Source of the DNA: Pelagibacteraceae bacterium AG-359-E06
GTDB lineage: Bacteria; Pseudomonadota; Alphaproteobacteria; Pelagibacterales; Pelagibacteraceae
Direction of reading: 5' to 3'
Assembly (NCBI GenBank): GCA_003280495.1
Contig: QCET01000009.1
Location: forward strand, 1 to 42,119
DNA length: 42,119 bases
The stretch's first letter is position 1. The number at the start of each line of letters is the position of its first letter. The notes beneath the pieces are model-generated. The model was given only the letters and a program-made list of their open reading frames with translations. It did not search any database and was not told the DNA's origin. Shown in pieces: positions 19,140 through 28,703 of this stretch. Made by a program: the position numbers and the translations under genes.

Positions 19140-19533
19140 TCAAAAAACTTTATCATTAATTAAGCCTGATGCAGTTGAAAGAAATTTAATTGGTAAAATA
19201 ATTGATATATTTGAGACCAATGGAATAGTTATTGAAAAAATAAAAAAAGTTCATGTATCAAATGAATTTGCAAAGAAATTTTACGATGTGCATAAAGACA
19301 AACCTTTTTTTAAAGAGTTATGTAACTATTTAAGTTCCGGGCCTATAATTGCCATGGTTCTAAAAGGTGAGAATGTAATTAAAAAAAATAGAGAATTGAT
19401 GGGCGCAACTAATCCCAAAGATGCCAAAGAGGGTACCATAAGACAAAAGTTTGCTATTTCAATTGATAAAAATTCTGTACACGGTTCTGACTCTGAGGAG
19501 AATGCGTCCAAAGAAATATCACTCTTTTTTTAA
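19132..19533 (+). CDS. ndk: Nucleoside diphosphate kinase
   Basis: Transfers the gamma phosphate from NTPs to NDPs through a phosphohistidine. The 133 residues match the short bacterial form. [17 protein letters not shown] opens the protein. The active-site His117 is in NSVHGSDS, followed by the ASKEISLFF tail. It overlaps the pepA end by eight bases, so it is probably co-transcribed, and its last four bases overlap the end of convergent purN. Confidence 0.97.
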   Translation: MSDQKTLSLIKPDAVERNLIGKIIDIFETNGIVIEKIKKVHVSNEFAKKFYDVHKDKPFFKELCNYLSSGPIIAMVLKGENVIKKNRELMGATNPKDAKEGTIRQKFAISIDKNSVHGSDSEENASKEISLFF

Positions 19534-20102
19534 TTGATAAATTTATTTAGACTATTTGGATAAAGTATATGCTCTTGCCTTAGTATCTTTTTTTTTAAGG
19601 ATTTAGCATTATCATTTTTAGCTATTTTAACTTTAACTTGTCCTAATTTTTTACCAGAATCTAAATTAGCATTAACCAAGTGCACTGTGCATCCTGAAAA
19701 TTTATGCCCGTTCAAAATGGCTCTTTCATGTGTATTTAATCCTTTTAACTTTGGCAAAAGTGATGGATGTATATTTAATATAGGTTTTTTAAATTTACTA
19801 ATAAAATTAACAGATAAAATTCTCATAAAACCAGCTAAACACAAAATATCAATCTTATATTTTTTTAAAATTTTGATTGATTTTTTCTCAAAGAAATTAA
19901 TTTTATCAACTAACGTAAAATTTTTAATTCTATTTTTTTTTGCAAAAGCTATTCCTAATGTATTTTTCTTATTAGAAATCACTATAACAATTTTATATTT
20001 AGATTTTTTGAGTTTAGAAAATCTGTATAAACTTTTAAAATTTGTACCTTTTCCGGATAGGAATACCGCGACCCTTTTCTTGTCAAAATTTAATTTTTCC
20101 AT
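19530..20102 (-). CDS. purN: Phosphoribosylglycinamide formyltransferase
   Basis: Formylates GAR with 10-formyltetrahydrofolate in purine synthesis. The 190 residues have the substrate-binding SGKGTN near the start. The catalytic residues are Asn110 and His112 (NIHPSLLP) and Asp148 (LDSG). It follows purM, overlapping its 3' end by 20 bases, the standard purM-purN pair. The first six or seven residues are dispensable, so the true start could lie slightly further in. Confidence 0.95.
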   Translation of the reverse strand: MEKLNFDKKRVAVFLSGKGTNFKSLYRFSKLKKSKYKIVIVISNKKNTLGIAFAKKNRIKNFTLVDKINFFEKKSIKILKKYKIDILCLAGFMRILSVNFISKFKKPILNIHPSLLPKLKGLNTHERAILNGHKFSGCTVHLVNANLDSGKKLGQVKVKIAKNDNAKSLKKKILRQEHILYPNSLNKFIN

Positions 20103-21120
20103 TTAACAAAACTCTAGATTTTTTATTTTTTACGATTTTTCCAATAACATATGGCTTTGATTGTTTTGAATATTTAAAGACTTTTTTAACGTTTTTTTGG
20201 CTCACAATTATACAAAATCCAACGCCACAATTAAATGTACTTAACATTTCATCGTGATTCACAAATTTATGTATCCACGAAAATATTTTTTTTGTTTTAA
20301 TTTTATTTAATTTAATACTAATACTGTAATTTTTTGGAATAACCCTTAAAATATTTTCTATTAAACCACCACCTGTTATGTGTGCACCACCTTTTAGAAG
20401 GTTTTTACTATTTAAAGTTAATATTGTTTTTGCATAAATTTTTGTTGGCTTTAATAATTCTTTTTTTAGAAAATTATTCCTACTAATGTCAATTTTGGTT
20501 TTAGATATTATTTTTCGAATTAATGAAAAACCATTCGAATGAATTCCATTCGACGGATATGCTAAAATTACATCATTATTTTGAATTTTTGATCCATCTA
20601 TAATTTTTTTTTTATTTACTAATCCTACTGCAAACCCAGCTAAATCAAACTTATCTCTTAAGTATATTCCAGGCATTTCAGCGGTTTCACCGCCCGCCAA
20701 ATAGCAATTAGATAATTTGCAGCCCTTATAAATACCCTGAATTATTTCTTTGTATTGTTTATTTTTAACTTTCCCGAGCGCAATGTAATCTAAAAAAAAT
20801 AATGGCTTTGCTCCTTGAACAATTAAGTCATTTATACACATAGCAACTAAATCAATTCCAATAGTTTTGTAATTCCTTAGTTTGCTTGAAATTTCAATCT
20901 TTGTGCCTACTCCATCTGCAGCAGAAACTATAACCGGATTTTTAATTTTATATGATGTCAAATCAAATAATGAACCAAACCCACCTATATTTTTAAAACC
21001 TTTAATAAAAGAACCCTTAATTTTGGTTTTATTAGATAGTTTTGATATATAACTTACTAAATTAGATGTATTACGTGTATTTACACCGCTATTTTTATAA
21101 GTAAATTTTTTTTTATGCAC
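20083..21120 (-). CDS. purM: Phosphoribosylformylglycinamidine cyclo-ligase (AIR synthetase)
   Basis: ATP-dependent ring closure giving AIR in purine synthesis, 345 residues. YKNSGVNTRN opens the protein. The conserved VSAADGVGTKIEI, the FFLDYIALGK and AGGETAEMPGIY blocks, and AHITGGGLIENI are all present. The start is a GTG at 21120, because no later start keeps the conserved N-terminus. That places the start codon across the beginning of the divergent DUF2066 gene, with coding sequences overlapping by six bases at their 5' ends. Confidence 0.95.
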   Translation of the reverse strand: MHKKKFTYKNSGVNTRNTSNLVSYISKLSNKTKIKGSFIKGFKNIGGFGSLFDLTSYKIKNPVIVSAADGVGTKIEISSKLRNYKTIGIDLVAMCINDLIVQGAKPLFFLDYIALGKVKNKQYKEIIQGIYKGCKLSNCYLAGGETAEMPGIYLRDKFDLAGFAVGLVNKKKIIDGSKIQNNDVILAYPSNGIHSNGFSLIRKIISKTKIDISRNNFLKKELLKPTKIYAKTILTLNSKNLLKGGAHITGGGLIENILRVIPKNYSISIKLNKIKTKKIFSWIHKFVNHDEMLSTFNCGVGFCIIVSQKNVKKVFKYSKQSKPYVIGKIVKNKKSRVLLNGKIKF

Positions 21121-22152
21121 TTTTTTTACAATACAAATAAGATTTTATTTATTTTAATCTTTATTATCTCTTATTGGTTCAATTCTATTGTAAATGCAAA
21201 TATTTATATTGTTGATAATTTCAAATTTTCCGAAAAAATTAGCAATATAAAAAAAAATAGGTCTAATATAATTGATAAAATCAAAATCCAAGCATTTGAA
21301 GAATTAAAGAAAAGGCTATTAGTTCAGGATGATTTAAAACTTATTAAGTCTAACGATGAAGGACTAAATTTAATTGACAATTTTATAATAAAAGATGAAA
21401 TTCAAATAAACCAAGATTACCAGTTTGTTGTATCTGTAAAATTTAATCCAGATAAGGTTAAAAACTTTTTTAAATCTCAAAACATAAGATTTGTTGATTA
21501 TAAAGAGGACCCATTGCTAATATTTTATTTTGAAAAAGACAAAAGTGGTAAAATGAATATTTGGAATAACGACAACTTCTATAAAATTTTTTTTTCATTT
21601 CAAGATTTTTTAATTGAATATGTTTCTCCAGGAGGTGATTTAAAAGACCAAAATAGTGTAATTTTTGACAATAATGTTAGAATGAAAGATATAAAAATTA
21701 ATAAATTACTAAATAATTATGGGTTAAAAAATTATCTAGTTATTTTTTTCGATAAAAATTACCCAAATAATATTAGAGCAAAATTATCAATAAATAACAC
21801 AGTATATTATAAAAGTTTTTTATTTGATGGTAATTTTGATACGATTATTCCAAAATTAAAATTTTTCGTAGAAAACATATGGAAAGAACAGAATATTTTT
21901 AATATAGAGAATACTACATTAATCACATATACTTTTTATCCAAAAGATATAATTAGTCTAAACACATTCAAAAAAATAATATCTAAAAATCAAAATATTT
22001 CCCAACAAAATATTCAATTTATTTCAAAAAAAAAAATTACGGGAAGTTTTATATTTTCTGGTAGTGAAGATGATCTGACTGAAAATTTAGAAAGTCAAAA
22101 AGTGAAAATAAATAAGAAAAATAAAAATTGGGATATATATTTAAATGAATGA
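21115..22152 (+). CDS. DUF2066-domain secreted protein
   Basis: A 345-residue protein with an N-terminal hydrophobic signal at about residues 9-27, so it is probably periplasmic or membrane-anchored. I recognise the DUF2066 pattern from its place between purM and hdaA, the usual alphaproteobacterial location, and from the repeated alpha/beta pattern (AFEELKKRLLVQDDLKLI, YQFVVSVKFNPDKVKNFF). No catalytic motif is visible and the function is unknown. Its end overlaps the hdaA start by eight bases, indicating co-transcription and a possible link to replication control. Confidence 0.7.
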   Translation: MHFFYNTNKILFILIFIISYWFNSIVNANIYIVDNFKFSEKISNIKKNRSNIIDKIKIQAFEELKKRLLVQDDLKLIKSNDEGLNLIDNFIIKDEIQINQDYQFVVSVKFNPDKVKNFFKSQNIRFVDYKEDPLLIFYFEKDKSGKMNIWNNDNFYKIFFSFQDFLIEYVSPGGDLKDQNSVIFDNNVRMKDIKINKLLNNYGLKNYLVIFFDKNYPNNIRAKLSINNTVYYKSFLFDGNFDTIIPKLKFFVENIWKEQNIFNIENTTLITYTFYPKDIISLNTFKKIISKNQNISQQNIQFISKKKITGSFIFSGSEDDLTENLESQKVKINKKNKNWDIYLNE

Positions 22153-22820
22153 TCAAAAAGTCTTTAAATTTGAAAATTCTAATTTTTATTTTGAAGAGGA
22201 TTTTTGTATATCAAATAGCAATAAAAAAGTTTACGATTTTTTTAAACTTATATCCAAAATGGTCGTCAAAACTAATTAATATTCATGGACCAAAGTTTTC
22301 TGGCAAAAGTCATATGGTTAATATTTTTAAAAATAAATTTAAGTCAACAATTATTGATTATGAGCTATTAAAAAAGACTAAAAACTTAGAAAATATATTA
22401 AATTTAAAATGCCTAGTATTAGATAATCTAAATAGCGAACAATTAGACGAAGAATTATTATTCATGATAATTAATACTTTCATAAATTCTAAAAATTATC
22501 TTATTATTATTTCAAGAAAACCATTGATAGATTATAAAATTAAACTTTTAGATCTCAAATCCAGAATTATTACATTCGATCAAAAAAAAATTGAAAATCC
22601 CTCAGATGAATTAATTTATACTTTATTAACAAAATTTTTTTCCGATAAACAATTAATTATTAAAAAAGAAATGATCTTGTACATTACTAAAGTAATAGAT
22701 AGGTCATATGATAAAATTTTTAATTTTGTAAATGATTTTGACAATTTTCTTTTACAAGAAAAAAAAAAAATTTCAAAAAAATCAATTAATGAATTTTTAA
22801 ATTTGACTAAATTTGAATAA
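22145..22820 (+). CDS. hdaA: DnaA-related regulator HdaA, frameshifted as sequenced
   Basis: A DnaA-like AAA+ protein that, in the Hda/HdaA family, promotes regulatory inactivation of DnaA together with the sliding clamp. The correct N-terminus begins at ATG 22145 with MNDQKVFKFENSNFYFEEDF, but this frame runs out at the T7 run 22237-22243. Dropping one T gives VYDFLNLYPKWSSKLINIHG and joins it to the AAA+ core: Walker A GPKFSGKSH, Walker B CLVLDNLN and sensor-like IISRK. The restored length is about 224 residues, normal for HdaA. The early QKVFKF stretch is a plausible clamp-binding motif. Reading from the later ATG at 22149 gives a spurious hydrophobic N-terminus. Confidence 0.85.
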
Positions 22821-23871
22821 TACCTTTTTTATATTTAACTTTTGTTTTGCCTTTTATAAAACTTTCGTATTTGTCAAAAAATACTTTTTTTCTCCATAGC
22901 CCGTTAAACTTTTTGTAAGCTAAATATGTATAAATGTCATTTTTCGTAGCAATTAAATTTTCATCAATCTTATTTTTGCGAGAAATTATCAGTTTTATAT
23001 AATTCATAGATGCAACCAATGTTTGATCAATTACAGTTTTTTTATTTTTTGATTTTCTAAGATATTTAAAAGATTTTAATAATATTAAATAATTTTTATT
23101 TGATATTTTTGAATTTTTTTTCAATATGTTATCACTTTTTGAGTGAAGCAGTTTAACAATATCATTATCATTTAATACCCAGTTTTTTGGCAAGTTCTTC
23201 TTTTCTGATATTGAATGTCTAATCCATAAAATTTTCTTAAATTCTTTATTATCAAGAATATTTTTATCTATATTTCTTTTTAAGGTTGAACTTATCTTTA
23301 TCGGATTTATGGCATTTATCTGAAAAATTTTCATTTCTTCATTAAAAAATTTCAATTTTTTTGTTTTAATTAAAATTTTATTAAGATGTTTGTGAGTTGG
23401 CTTTAAATATTTTGTATCATTTTTTATATAGTTAATAATTTTTGGGTTAATTGGTCTTTTTAACCAATTTATATTTTGAAACTTTTTATCAATTTTTTTT
23501 TTACAAATAATCTTAGTAAGATTTTGGTAAGATAAATTTCTATCGAAACCACAAAAACCTGCAGCCAATTGGTTATCAAAAATTGGTTTTATTTCTCCAA
23601 AGTATTGATTTAATAACTCCAAATCCTGTTCAGACCCGTGAAGAACCTTTAGAATAGATTTATTCGATATTACTTGAATAAATAATTTTATTAGTTTCTT
23701 ACTCTTAATTGCATCAAGAATATAATATGATTTTCCATCATAAATAGTAATGAATGATAATGTTGCTTTATAAGTATTTTTTCTACTAAATTCAGTATCT
23801 AAATATAAATATTTTTTTTTCTTTATTTTGCTTTTAAAGTTATTTAATTTTTTTTCAGTGTCTATTATCAT
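22807..23871 (-). CDS. rnd: Ribonuclease D
   Basis: A 3'-5' exoribonuclease involved in tRNA 3' maturation. The 354 residues contain the DEDD exonuclease core: Exo I YLDTEF (about residues 23-28), Exo II HGSEQDLELL (about 79-88) and Exo III with YIKNDTKYL (about 147-155). An HRDC-like helical region lies at about 205-285. The YQNLTKI stretch matches the family's SLANL region. It is convergent with hdaA, overlapping by 14 bases, and divergent from aspS, its usual neighbour. Confidence 0.92.
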   Translation of the reverse strand: MIIDTEKKLNNFKSKIKKKKYLYLDTEFSRKNTYKATLSFITIYDGKSYYILDAIKSKKLIKLFIQVISNKSILKVLHGSEQDLELLNQYFGEIKPIFDNQLAAGFCGFDRNLSYQNLTKIICKKKIDKKFQNINWLKRPINPKIINYIKNDTKYLKPTHKHLNKILIKTKKLKFFNEEMKIFQINAINPIKISSTLKRNIDKNILDNKEFKKILWIRHSISEKKNLPKNWVLNDNDIVKLLHSKSDNILKKNSKISNKNYLILLKSFKYLRKSKNKKTVIDQTLVASMNYIKLIISRKNKIDENLIATKNDIYTYLAYKKFNGLWRKKVFFDKYESFIKGKTKVKYKKGIIQI

Positions 23872-23926
23872 TTAAATATGTTGTTTTTATATCAAAATTA
23901 TATATCAACGTTTTATAAGGTAAATT

Positions 23927-25718
23927 TTGCATAGATATAGATCACATAATTGCGGGGAATTAAATAAAAAAGCTACTGGTTTGACAGTTAAAATTTCGGG
24001 CTGGCTTCATAAAAAGCGTGATCATGGAAATTTATTATTTTTAGATATTAGAGACAATTACGGTATTACACAATGTGTGATTGATCAAAGCAACAAATTA
24101 TTCAAACAATTAGAAAAAACATCTTTGGAGACCGTACTTTTAATTGAAGGAGATGTTGTTGAAAGATCAAAAGATACAATTAACAAAGACTTACCTACTG
24201 GCGAAATTGAAATTCATATAACAAAGTATGAAAATCTTGGTGAATGTTCTGGGTTACCAATGCCAGTATTCAGTGATCAAGAATATGCTGAGGAAATTAG
24301 ACTAAAGTATAGATACATAGATTTAAGAAGAAAAAAAATTCATGAAAATATTTTATTAAGATCTAAAATTATTTCTTTCATAAGAGAAAATTTAAAGTCA
24401 ATGGGTTTTAATGAGTTTCAAACTCCAATCCTTACTTCTTCAAGCCCAGAAGGCGCAAGAGATTTTTTAGTTCCAAGTAGATTAAATTCTGGTAAATTTT
24501 ATGCCTTACCTCAAGCCCCCGCAGCAATTTAAACAGTTAATTATGGTTGCTGGGTTTGACAAATACTTTCAAATTGCCCCATGCTTTCGTGATGAGGATG
24601 CTAGAGCCGATAGAAGTCCAGGAGAATTTTACCAATTAGATTTAGAAATGTCTTTTGTAACGCAAGATGATGTTTTTAAAGTAATTGAGAAACTTTTCTA
24701 TAGCTTATTTCAAAAGTTTGGCCAGAATAAGCAAGTTTTACCAAACTTTACTAAAATTAGTTACGAGGACTCAATGATTAATTATGGAACAGACAAACCA
24801 GATTTGCGCAATCCATTAATTATAAAAGATATAACAAAAATTATTGAATTAGATGATGTTAAATTTGAAATTTTTAAAAAATTAGTCTCTAAAGGTAGCA
24901 TAGTCAGAGCAATAAAAACCCCAAAGACTATAAATAAACCAAGAAGTTTTTTTGATAATATCGACAAATGGGCGAAAGAGCAAGGAGCGTCAGGTTTGGC
25001 TTATTTCTCTTTTGAAAAATCTAATAATAAAATTATAGGCAAAGGTACTATTGGAAAACTATTTGGTGATAAATCAATGGAACAAATTTGTAAAATTGTT
25101 AACGCAGAAGACGGAGATAGTTTGTTTTTAGCATGTGGAAAGAAAAAAGAAGTTGAAACAATATTAAGTTTAGCCAGAAATAAAATTGCTGAAGAATTAA
25201 AACTTATTGATGCTAATAAATTTCAATTTTGTTGGGTAGTTGATTATCCACTTTTTGAAATAGAAGAAAAAACCAAAAAAATTGTATTTAGTCATAACCC
25301 ATTTTCTATGCCACAAGGAAATCTTGAAGAAATAGATTTTAGCAAACCACTTGATATCAAAGCTTTCCAATATGATCTAGTATGTAATGGTGTAGAGTTA
25401 TCATCAGGTGCAATTAGAAACCATAAGCCAGATTTAATGTATAAATTATTTAAAATTGCAGGTTATAGTAAAGAAGACGTCGATAATAAATTCTCAGGAA
25501 TGATAAATGCGTTTAAGCATGGCGCCCCACCTCACGGAGGAATTGCACCTGGTATTGATAGGATAGTGATGTTACTCGCAAATGAAAAAAATATTAGAGA
25601 AGTAATAATGTTCCCATTAAATCAAAATGCTCAAGATTTAATGATGAATGCTCCAAACGATATCGATAGTGAATTGTTAAAAGATTTAGGTTTAAAGGTG
25701 TCTGACAAAAAGAATTAA
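23927..25718 (+). CDS. aspS: Aspartyl-tRNA synthetase, frameshifted as sequenced
   Basis: A class II synthetase charging tRNA-Asp (possibly also tRNA-Asn). It starts at a TTG giving [12 protein letters not shown], the usual AspS opening. The OB-fold anticodon domain ([19 protein letters not shown]) and motif 1 ([20 protein letters not shown]) are in the first frame, which hits TAA at 24530-24532. Motif 2 ([19 protein letters not shown]), the insertion domain and motif 3 ([13 protein letters not shown]) are in another frame to 25718. Removing one C from the C5 run at 24516-24520 gives [15 protein letters not shown], the invariant family sequence. Restored length is about 596 residues, normal. 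The enzyme is essential, so a real break is unlikely. Confidence 0.92.
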
Positions 25719-26539
25719 GCTTTTTTGCTTTTAATATTTAACCTAACATTTGTTAAATCTACTAATTTATCTTTGTACTGGTTTCTTACAAAACCTTTAC
25801 TTGTACTATCTTTTAGCACGTCTAAAAATTTTGCTAGTTCTGGGTTGTCATCAAAGTTTGTATTTTCAATTTTTTTAAGCGATGGTGTATGAGCAAGATC
25901 TTCTCTATTTAAATATGATATAGCTAGCTCTCTAAATAAATAGTCGAGAATTGAAGTAGCACTTAAGATTCTATCATTTCCAGTAACTTTGCCAGAAGGT
26001 TCAAACTTTGTATCAATAAAAGCATCGACAAATTCCTCTAGTGGAACCCCATATTGTAGACCTAAAGATATTGCAATAGCAAAATTGTTCATTAGTGCTT
26101 TTACTAATTCACCTTCTTTATTCGTATCTATAAAGATTTCGCCAACTTTACCGTCATCATACTCACCAATATGTAAGTAAATTTTATGATCACCAATTGT
26201 AGCTTTTTGAATATAACCCTTTCTCCTGTCGGGCATTTTCTTTCTAGAATTAAAATTTTCACTCGTATCTTTATCATTAAAACTTTTGTTCTGAGTTAAA
26301 CTTGTCTTTTCAATTAATTTTTCTAATTCAATTTCGCTATTTTTTTTGTCATTAGTAATTACAGATTTAATTTCGCTAGTAGATCGAGTTTTTCTTTTAT
26401 TAAACTTAATATCAATTAACTCAAATTTTCCGTCTTTTCTTTTCTCTAAATTTTTTAAACTTTCATTTGAAATTTCGTCTAAAGCGTGGGTAATCTTAAA
26501 TAAGCATGTATAGAAGCTTTCAGCGGTATATTTACTCAT
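25715..26539 (-). CDS. TSCPD-domain protein related to the C-terminus of class II ribonucleotide reductase
   Basis: A 274-residue protein from ATG 26539; a TTG three codons earlier is less likely. Residues from about 105 ([20 protein letters not shown], then [35 protein letters not shown] and [20 protein letters not shown]) closely follow the C-terminal part of B12-dependent NrdJ of alphaproteobacteria. The catalytic barrel and the terminal CxxC tail are both absent; the only cysteine is near the N-terminus. The first 100 residues are charged and unrecognised. Split reductases (NrdJa/NrdJb) exist, but no NrdJa is nearby. A role in ribonucleotide reduction or its control is inference. Confidence 0.7.
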   Translation of the reverse strand: MSKYTAESFYTCLFKITHALDEISNESLKNLEKRKDGKFELIDIKFNKRKTRSTSEIKSVITNDKKNSEIELEKLIEKTSLTQNKSFNDKDTSENFNSRKKMPDRRKGYIQKATIGDHKIYLHIGEYDDGKVGEIFIDTNKEGELVKALMNNFAIAISLGLQYGVPLEEFVDAFIDTKFEPSGKVTGNDRILSATSILDYLFRELAISYLNREDLAHTPSLKKIENTNFDDNPELAKFLDVLKDSTSKGFVRNQYKDKLVDLTNVRLNIKSKKA

Positions 26540-26630
26540 AAGAATCAAAGAATCAAAAAATTGAATTAGTTTTCTATTTCAGTTTTTGTTATAAGTCTAA
26601 TTAAAAATTATCAACTAAAAATTGAAATTT

Positions 26631-26990
26631 ATGTTTAAAATTATTTTCTCATGGTGGAACAGACAGACATTCGGTACTTTCCTAAACACATTAATTTTTG
26701 GAATAAATGTAGGTAGTGATGAATTTGGAAATAAATATTATAGGAATAAATCTGATACACGTAGGTGGGTTATATATAAAGATGTAATCGATGCATCGAA
26801 AATACCTCCAGAGTGGCATTCATGGATACATAAAATAATTAAATCTACACCAGATAAAATAAAATTTAGCAATTATGAATGGCAAAAAAAATATACAGAA
26901 AATTTAACAGGTACTACAAGATCTTACAATCCAAATTTAAGGAACAAAAACTTTAAAAAGAAAAAATATAAATCATGGCAACCCGATTAA
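26631..26990 (+). CDS. NADH:ubiquinone oxidoreductase subunit NDUFA12-like
   Basis: An accessory or assembly protein of respiratory complex I, homologous to mitochondrial NDUFA12/B17.2 and common in alphaproteobacteria. From ATG 26631 it has 119 residues. The family pattern is clear: FGTFLNTLIFG, VGSDEFGNKYYRNK, RRWVIYKDVIDASKIPPEWHSWIH, and the C-terminal YNPNLRNK stretch. A TTG nine bases upstream is in frame but unnecessary. The DUF2155 gene overlaps its end by 16 bases, a pairing common in alphaproteobacteria. Confidence 0.9.
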   Translation: MFKIIFSWWNRQTFGTFLNTLIFGINVGSDEFGNKYYRNKSDTRRWVIYKDVIDASKIPPEWHSWIHKIIKSTPDKIKFSNYEWQKKYTENLTGTTRSYNPNLRNKNFKKKKYKSWQPD

Positions 26991-27364
26991 TACTTTTAAT
27001 TTTGATTTTTATTAATATGAATTATGTAGTCTTTGCTGATGAAAAAAATTTTGAGATTTTGGATAAAAAAAACAATTATGCTAAAATATCTATATTAGAT
27101 AAAATTACCTCAAAAAAGCAGACAGTAGACATACAAATAAAAAAAAAATTCAAAATTCAAAATTTTGAAATATTTGTAGATAGATGTATTAAAGATTATA
27201 GGAAGGGTTATTTGGAGACCCTAGCGCATGTTCAAATTAAAGATACCAATATTAAATCAAAAAATATTGTTTATATTTTTAATAATTGGATGTTTACATC
27301 TTATCCATCCTTAAATTCCTTTGACCACCCAAATTTTGATATTTGGTTGGAGAAATGCAGTTAA
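26975..27364 (+). CDS. DUF2155-domain secreted protein
   Basis: A 129-residue protein with a signal peptide (hydrophobic residues about 5-20, cleavage probably near VFADE). The DUF2155 core follows: AKISILDKITSKKQTVDIQI, the FEIFVDRCIKD strand and WMFTSYPSLNSFDHPNFDIWLEKC. The two cysteines (in VDRCIK and LEKC) could form a disulphide in the periplasm. The function of the family is unknown. Its stop codon ends one base before the end of convergent accC. Confidence 0.85.
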   Translation: MATRLILLILIFINMNYVVFADEKNFEILDKKNNYAKISILDKITSKKQTVDIQIKKKFKIQNFEIFVDRCIKDYRKGYLETLAHVQIKDTNIKSKNIVYIFNNWMFTSYPSLNSFDHPNFDIWLEKCS

Positions 27365-28699
27365 TTAAAGCTTTGTTTTTGATAACCAATTAACATCAAA
27401 TTTGCAGTCTATAAAATCTTTATGATTTACTATTTTCTTGTGTAAATCAATTGTGGTATCTATTCCATTAATAACAAATTCATCTAAAGCCCTTTTAAGT
27501 CTAGTTTTTGCAGAAGACCTATCTTTTCCATAACAAATTAATTTTGCAATCAAACTGTCATAATAAGGCAAAATTTTACACCCTTGAAAAATACAAGCAT
27601 CTACTCGTGTGCCTGGACCCGAAGGTTGATGCAAAATATTTATTGTACCAGAGCTTGGTTGAAAATTTTTCAAGTAATTTTCTGCATTAATTCTACATTC
27701 AATTGCATGTCCACTAAATTTTACTTCAGATTGTTTTAGACTTAATTTATTTGTTGCGGCTATTTCAATTTGCCTTTTGACAATATCGACACCAGTAACT
27801 ACTTCAGTAACAGGATGTTCTACTTGTAATCTAGTATTCATTTCTAAAAAATAAAATTTTCCATCTTCATAAATAAACTCTATTGTACCGGCTCCATGGT
27901 AACCAAGATTAGATATACTTTTTACACATGTATCTAACAAATTTTTTCTTTCATCTTTCGAAATAACAGGACTAGGAGTTTCCTCTACTAGTTTTTGATG
28001 CCTTCTTTGTATTGTACAATCTCTCTCACCTAAATGAATTGTATTTGTACCGTCTGATAATATCTGTACTTCGATATGTCTTGGATTTTGAAAATATTTT
28101 TCAATAAATACGTCTTCGCTACCAAAATATTTTTTTGCTTCATTTTTTGCTAGTTCTATTTGTCCACCTAGATCTTTTTCCTCATAAACTATCTTCATAC
28201 CTTTGCCACCGCCACCGCCAGAAGCTTTAATCAAAACTGGATAGCCTATTTTTTTTGAAATTTTTTTTGCTTCTTCCAAATCTTTTATAGCACCGTTCGA
28301 ACCTTGGATTATTGGAAGACCCAACTCCTCAGCAATTTTTTTGGCTTGAATTTTGTCCCCCATTTTCTTTATTACATCTGCTCTTGGACCAATAAATTTT
28401 ATTTTGTGTTGCTCTAAAGTATTTGCAAATTTAAAATTTTCAGACAAAAAACCATAACCAGGATGAATTGCATCAGCGCCTGATATCTCTAATGCAGAAA
28501 CTAAATTAGGTATGTTCAAATAACTATTAATAGGGTTATGAGGTCCTATACAAACACTTTCATCGGCTAGTTTTACATGCATTGAATCACTATCTACATT
28601 TGAATGTACTGCAACAGTTTTTATATCTAATTCTTTGCAAGCTCTTATAATTCTAACGGCAATTTCGCCACGATTAGCAATTAATATTTTATTTATCAT
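27365..28699 (-). CDS. accC: Biotin carboxylase subunit of acetyl-CoA carboxylase
   Basis: ATP-dependent carboxylation of biotin on AccB, the first half-reaction of malonyl-CoA synthesis that feeds FabD. The 444 residues match the family. KILIANRGEIAVRIIRA opens the protein. The ATP-grasp glycine loop KASGGGGGKGMKIV, the ERDCTIQRRHQK and FLEMNTRLQVEHPVTE motifs are intact. It is four bases downstream of accB in the aroQ-accB-accC operon. Confidence 0.97.
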   Translation of the reverse strand: MINKILIANRGEIAVRIIRACKELDIKTVAVHSNVDSDSMHVKLADESVCIGPHNPINSYLNIPNLVSALEISGADAIHPGYGFLSENFKFANTLEQHKIKFIGPRADVIKKMGDKIQAKKIAEELGLPIIQGSNGAIKDLEEAKKISKKIGYPVLIKASGGGGGKGMKIVYEEKDLGGQIELAKNEAKKYFGSEDVFIEKYFQNPRHIEVQILSDGTNTIHLGERDCTIQRRHQKLVEETPSPVISKDERKNLLDTCVKSISNLGYHGAGTIEFIYEDGKFYFLEMNTRLQVEHPVTEVVTGVDIVKRQIEIAATNKLSLKQSEVKFSGHAIECRINAENYLKNFQPSSGTINILHQPSGPGTRVDACIFQGCKILPYYDSLIAKLICYGKDRSSAKTRLKRALDEFVINGIDTTIDLHKKIVNHKDFIDCKFDVNWLSKTKL

Positions 28700-28703
28700 T
28701 TTT

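Noticed and set aside
22149-22240. HdaA starting at ATG 22149
   Set aside because: It yields a hydrophobic N-terminus foreign to the family, whereas the overlapping frame from 22145 gives a normal one.
26540-26630. Cobalamin riboswitch upstream of the TSCPD gene
   Set aside because: The spacer is about 90 bases, AT-rich, and has no B12-box-like sequence.
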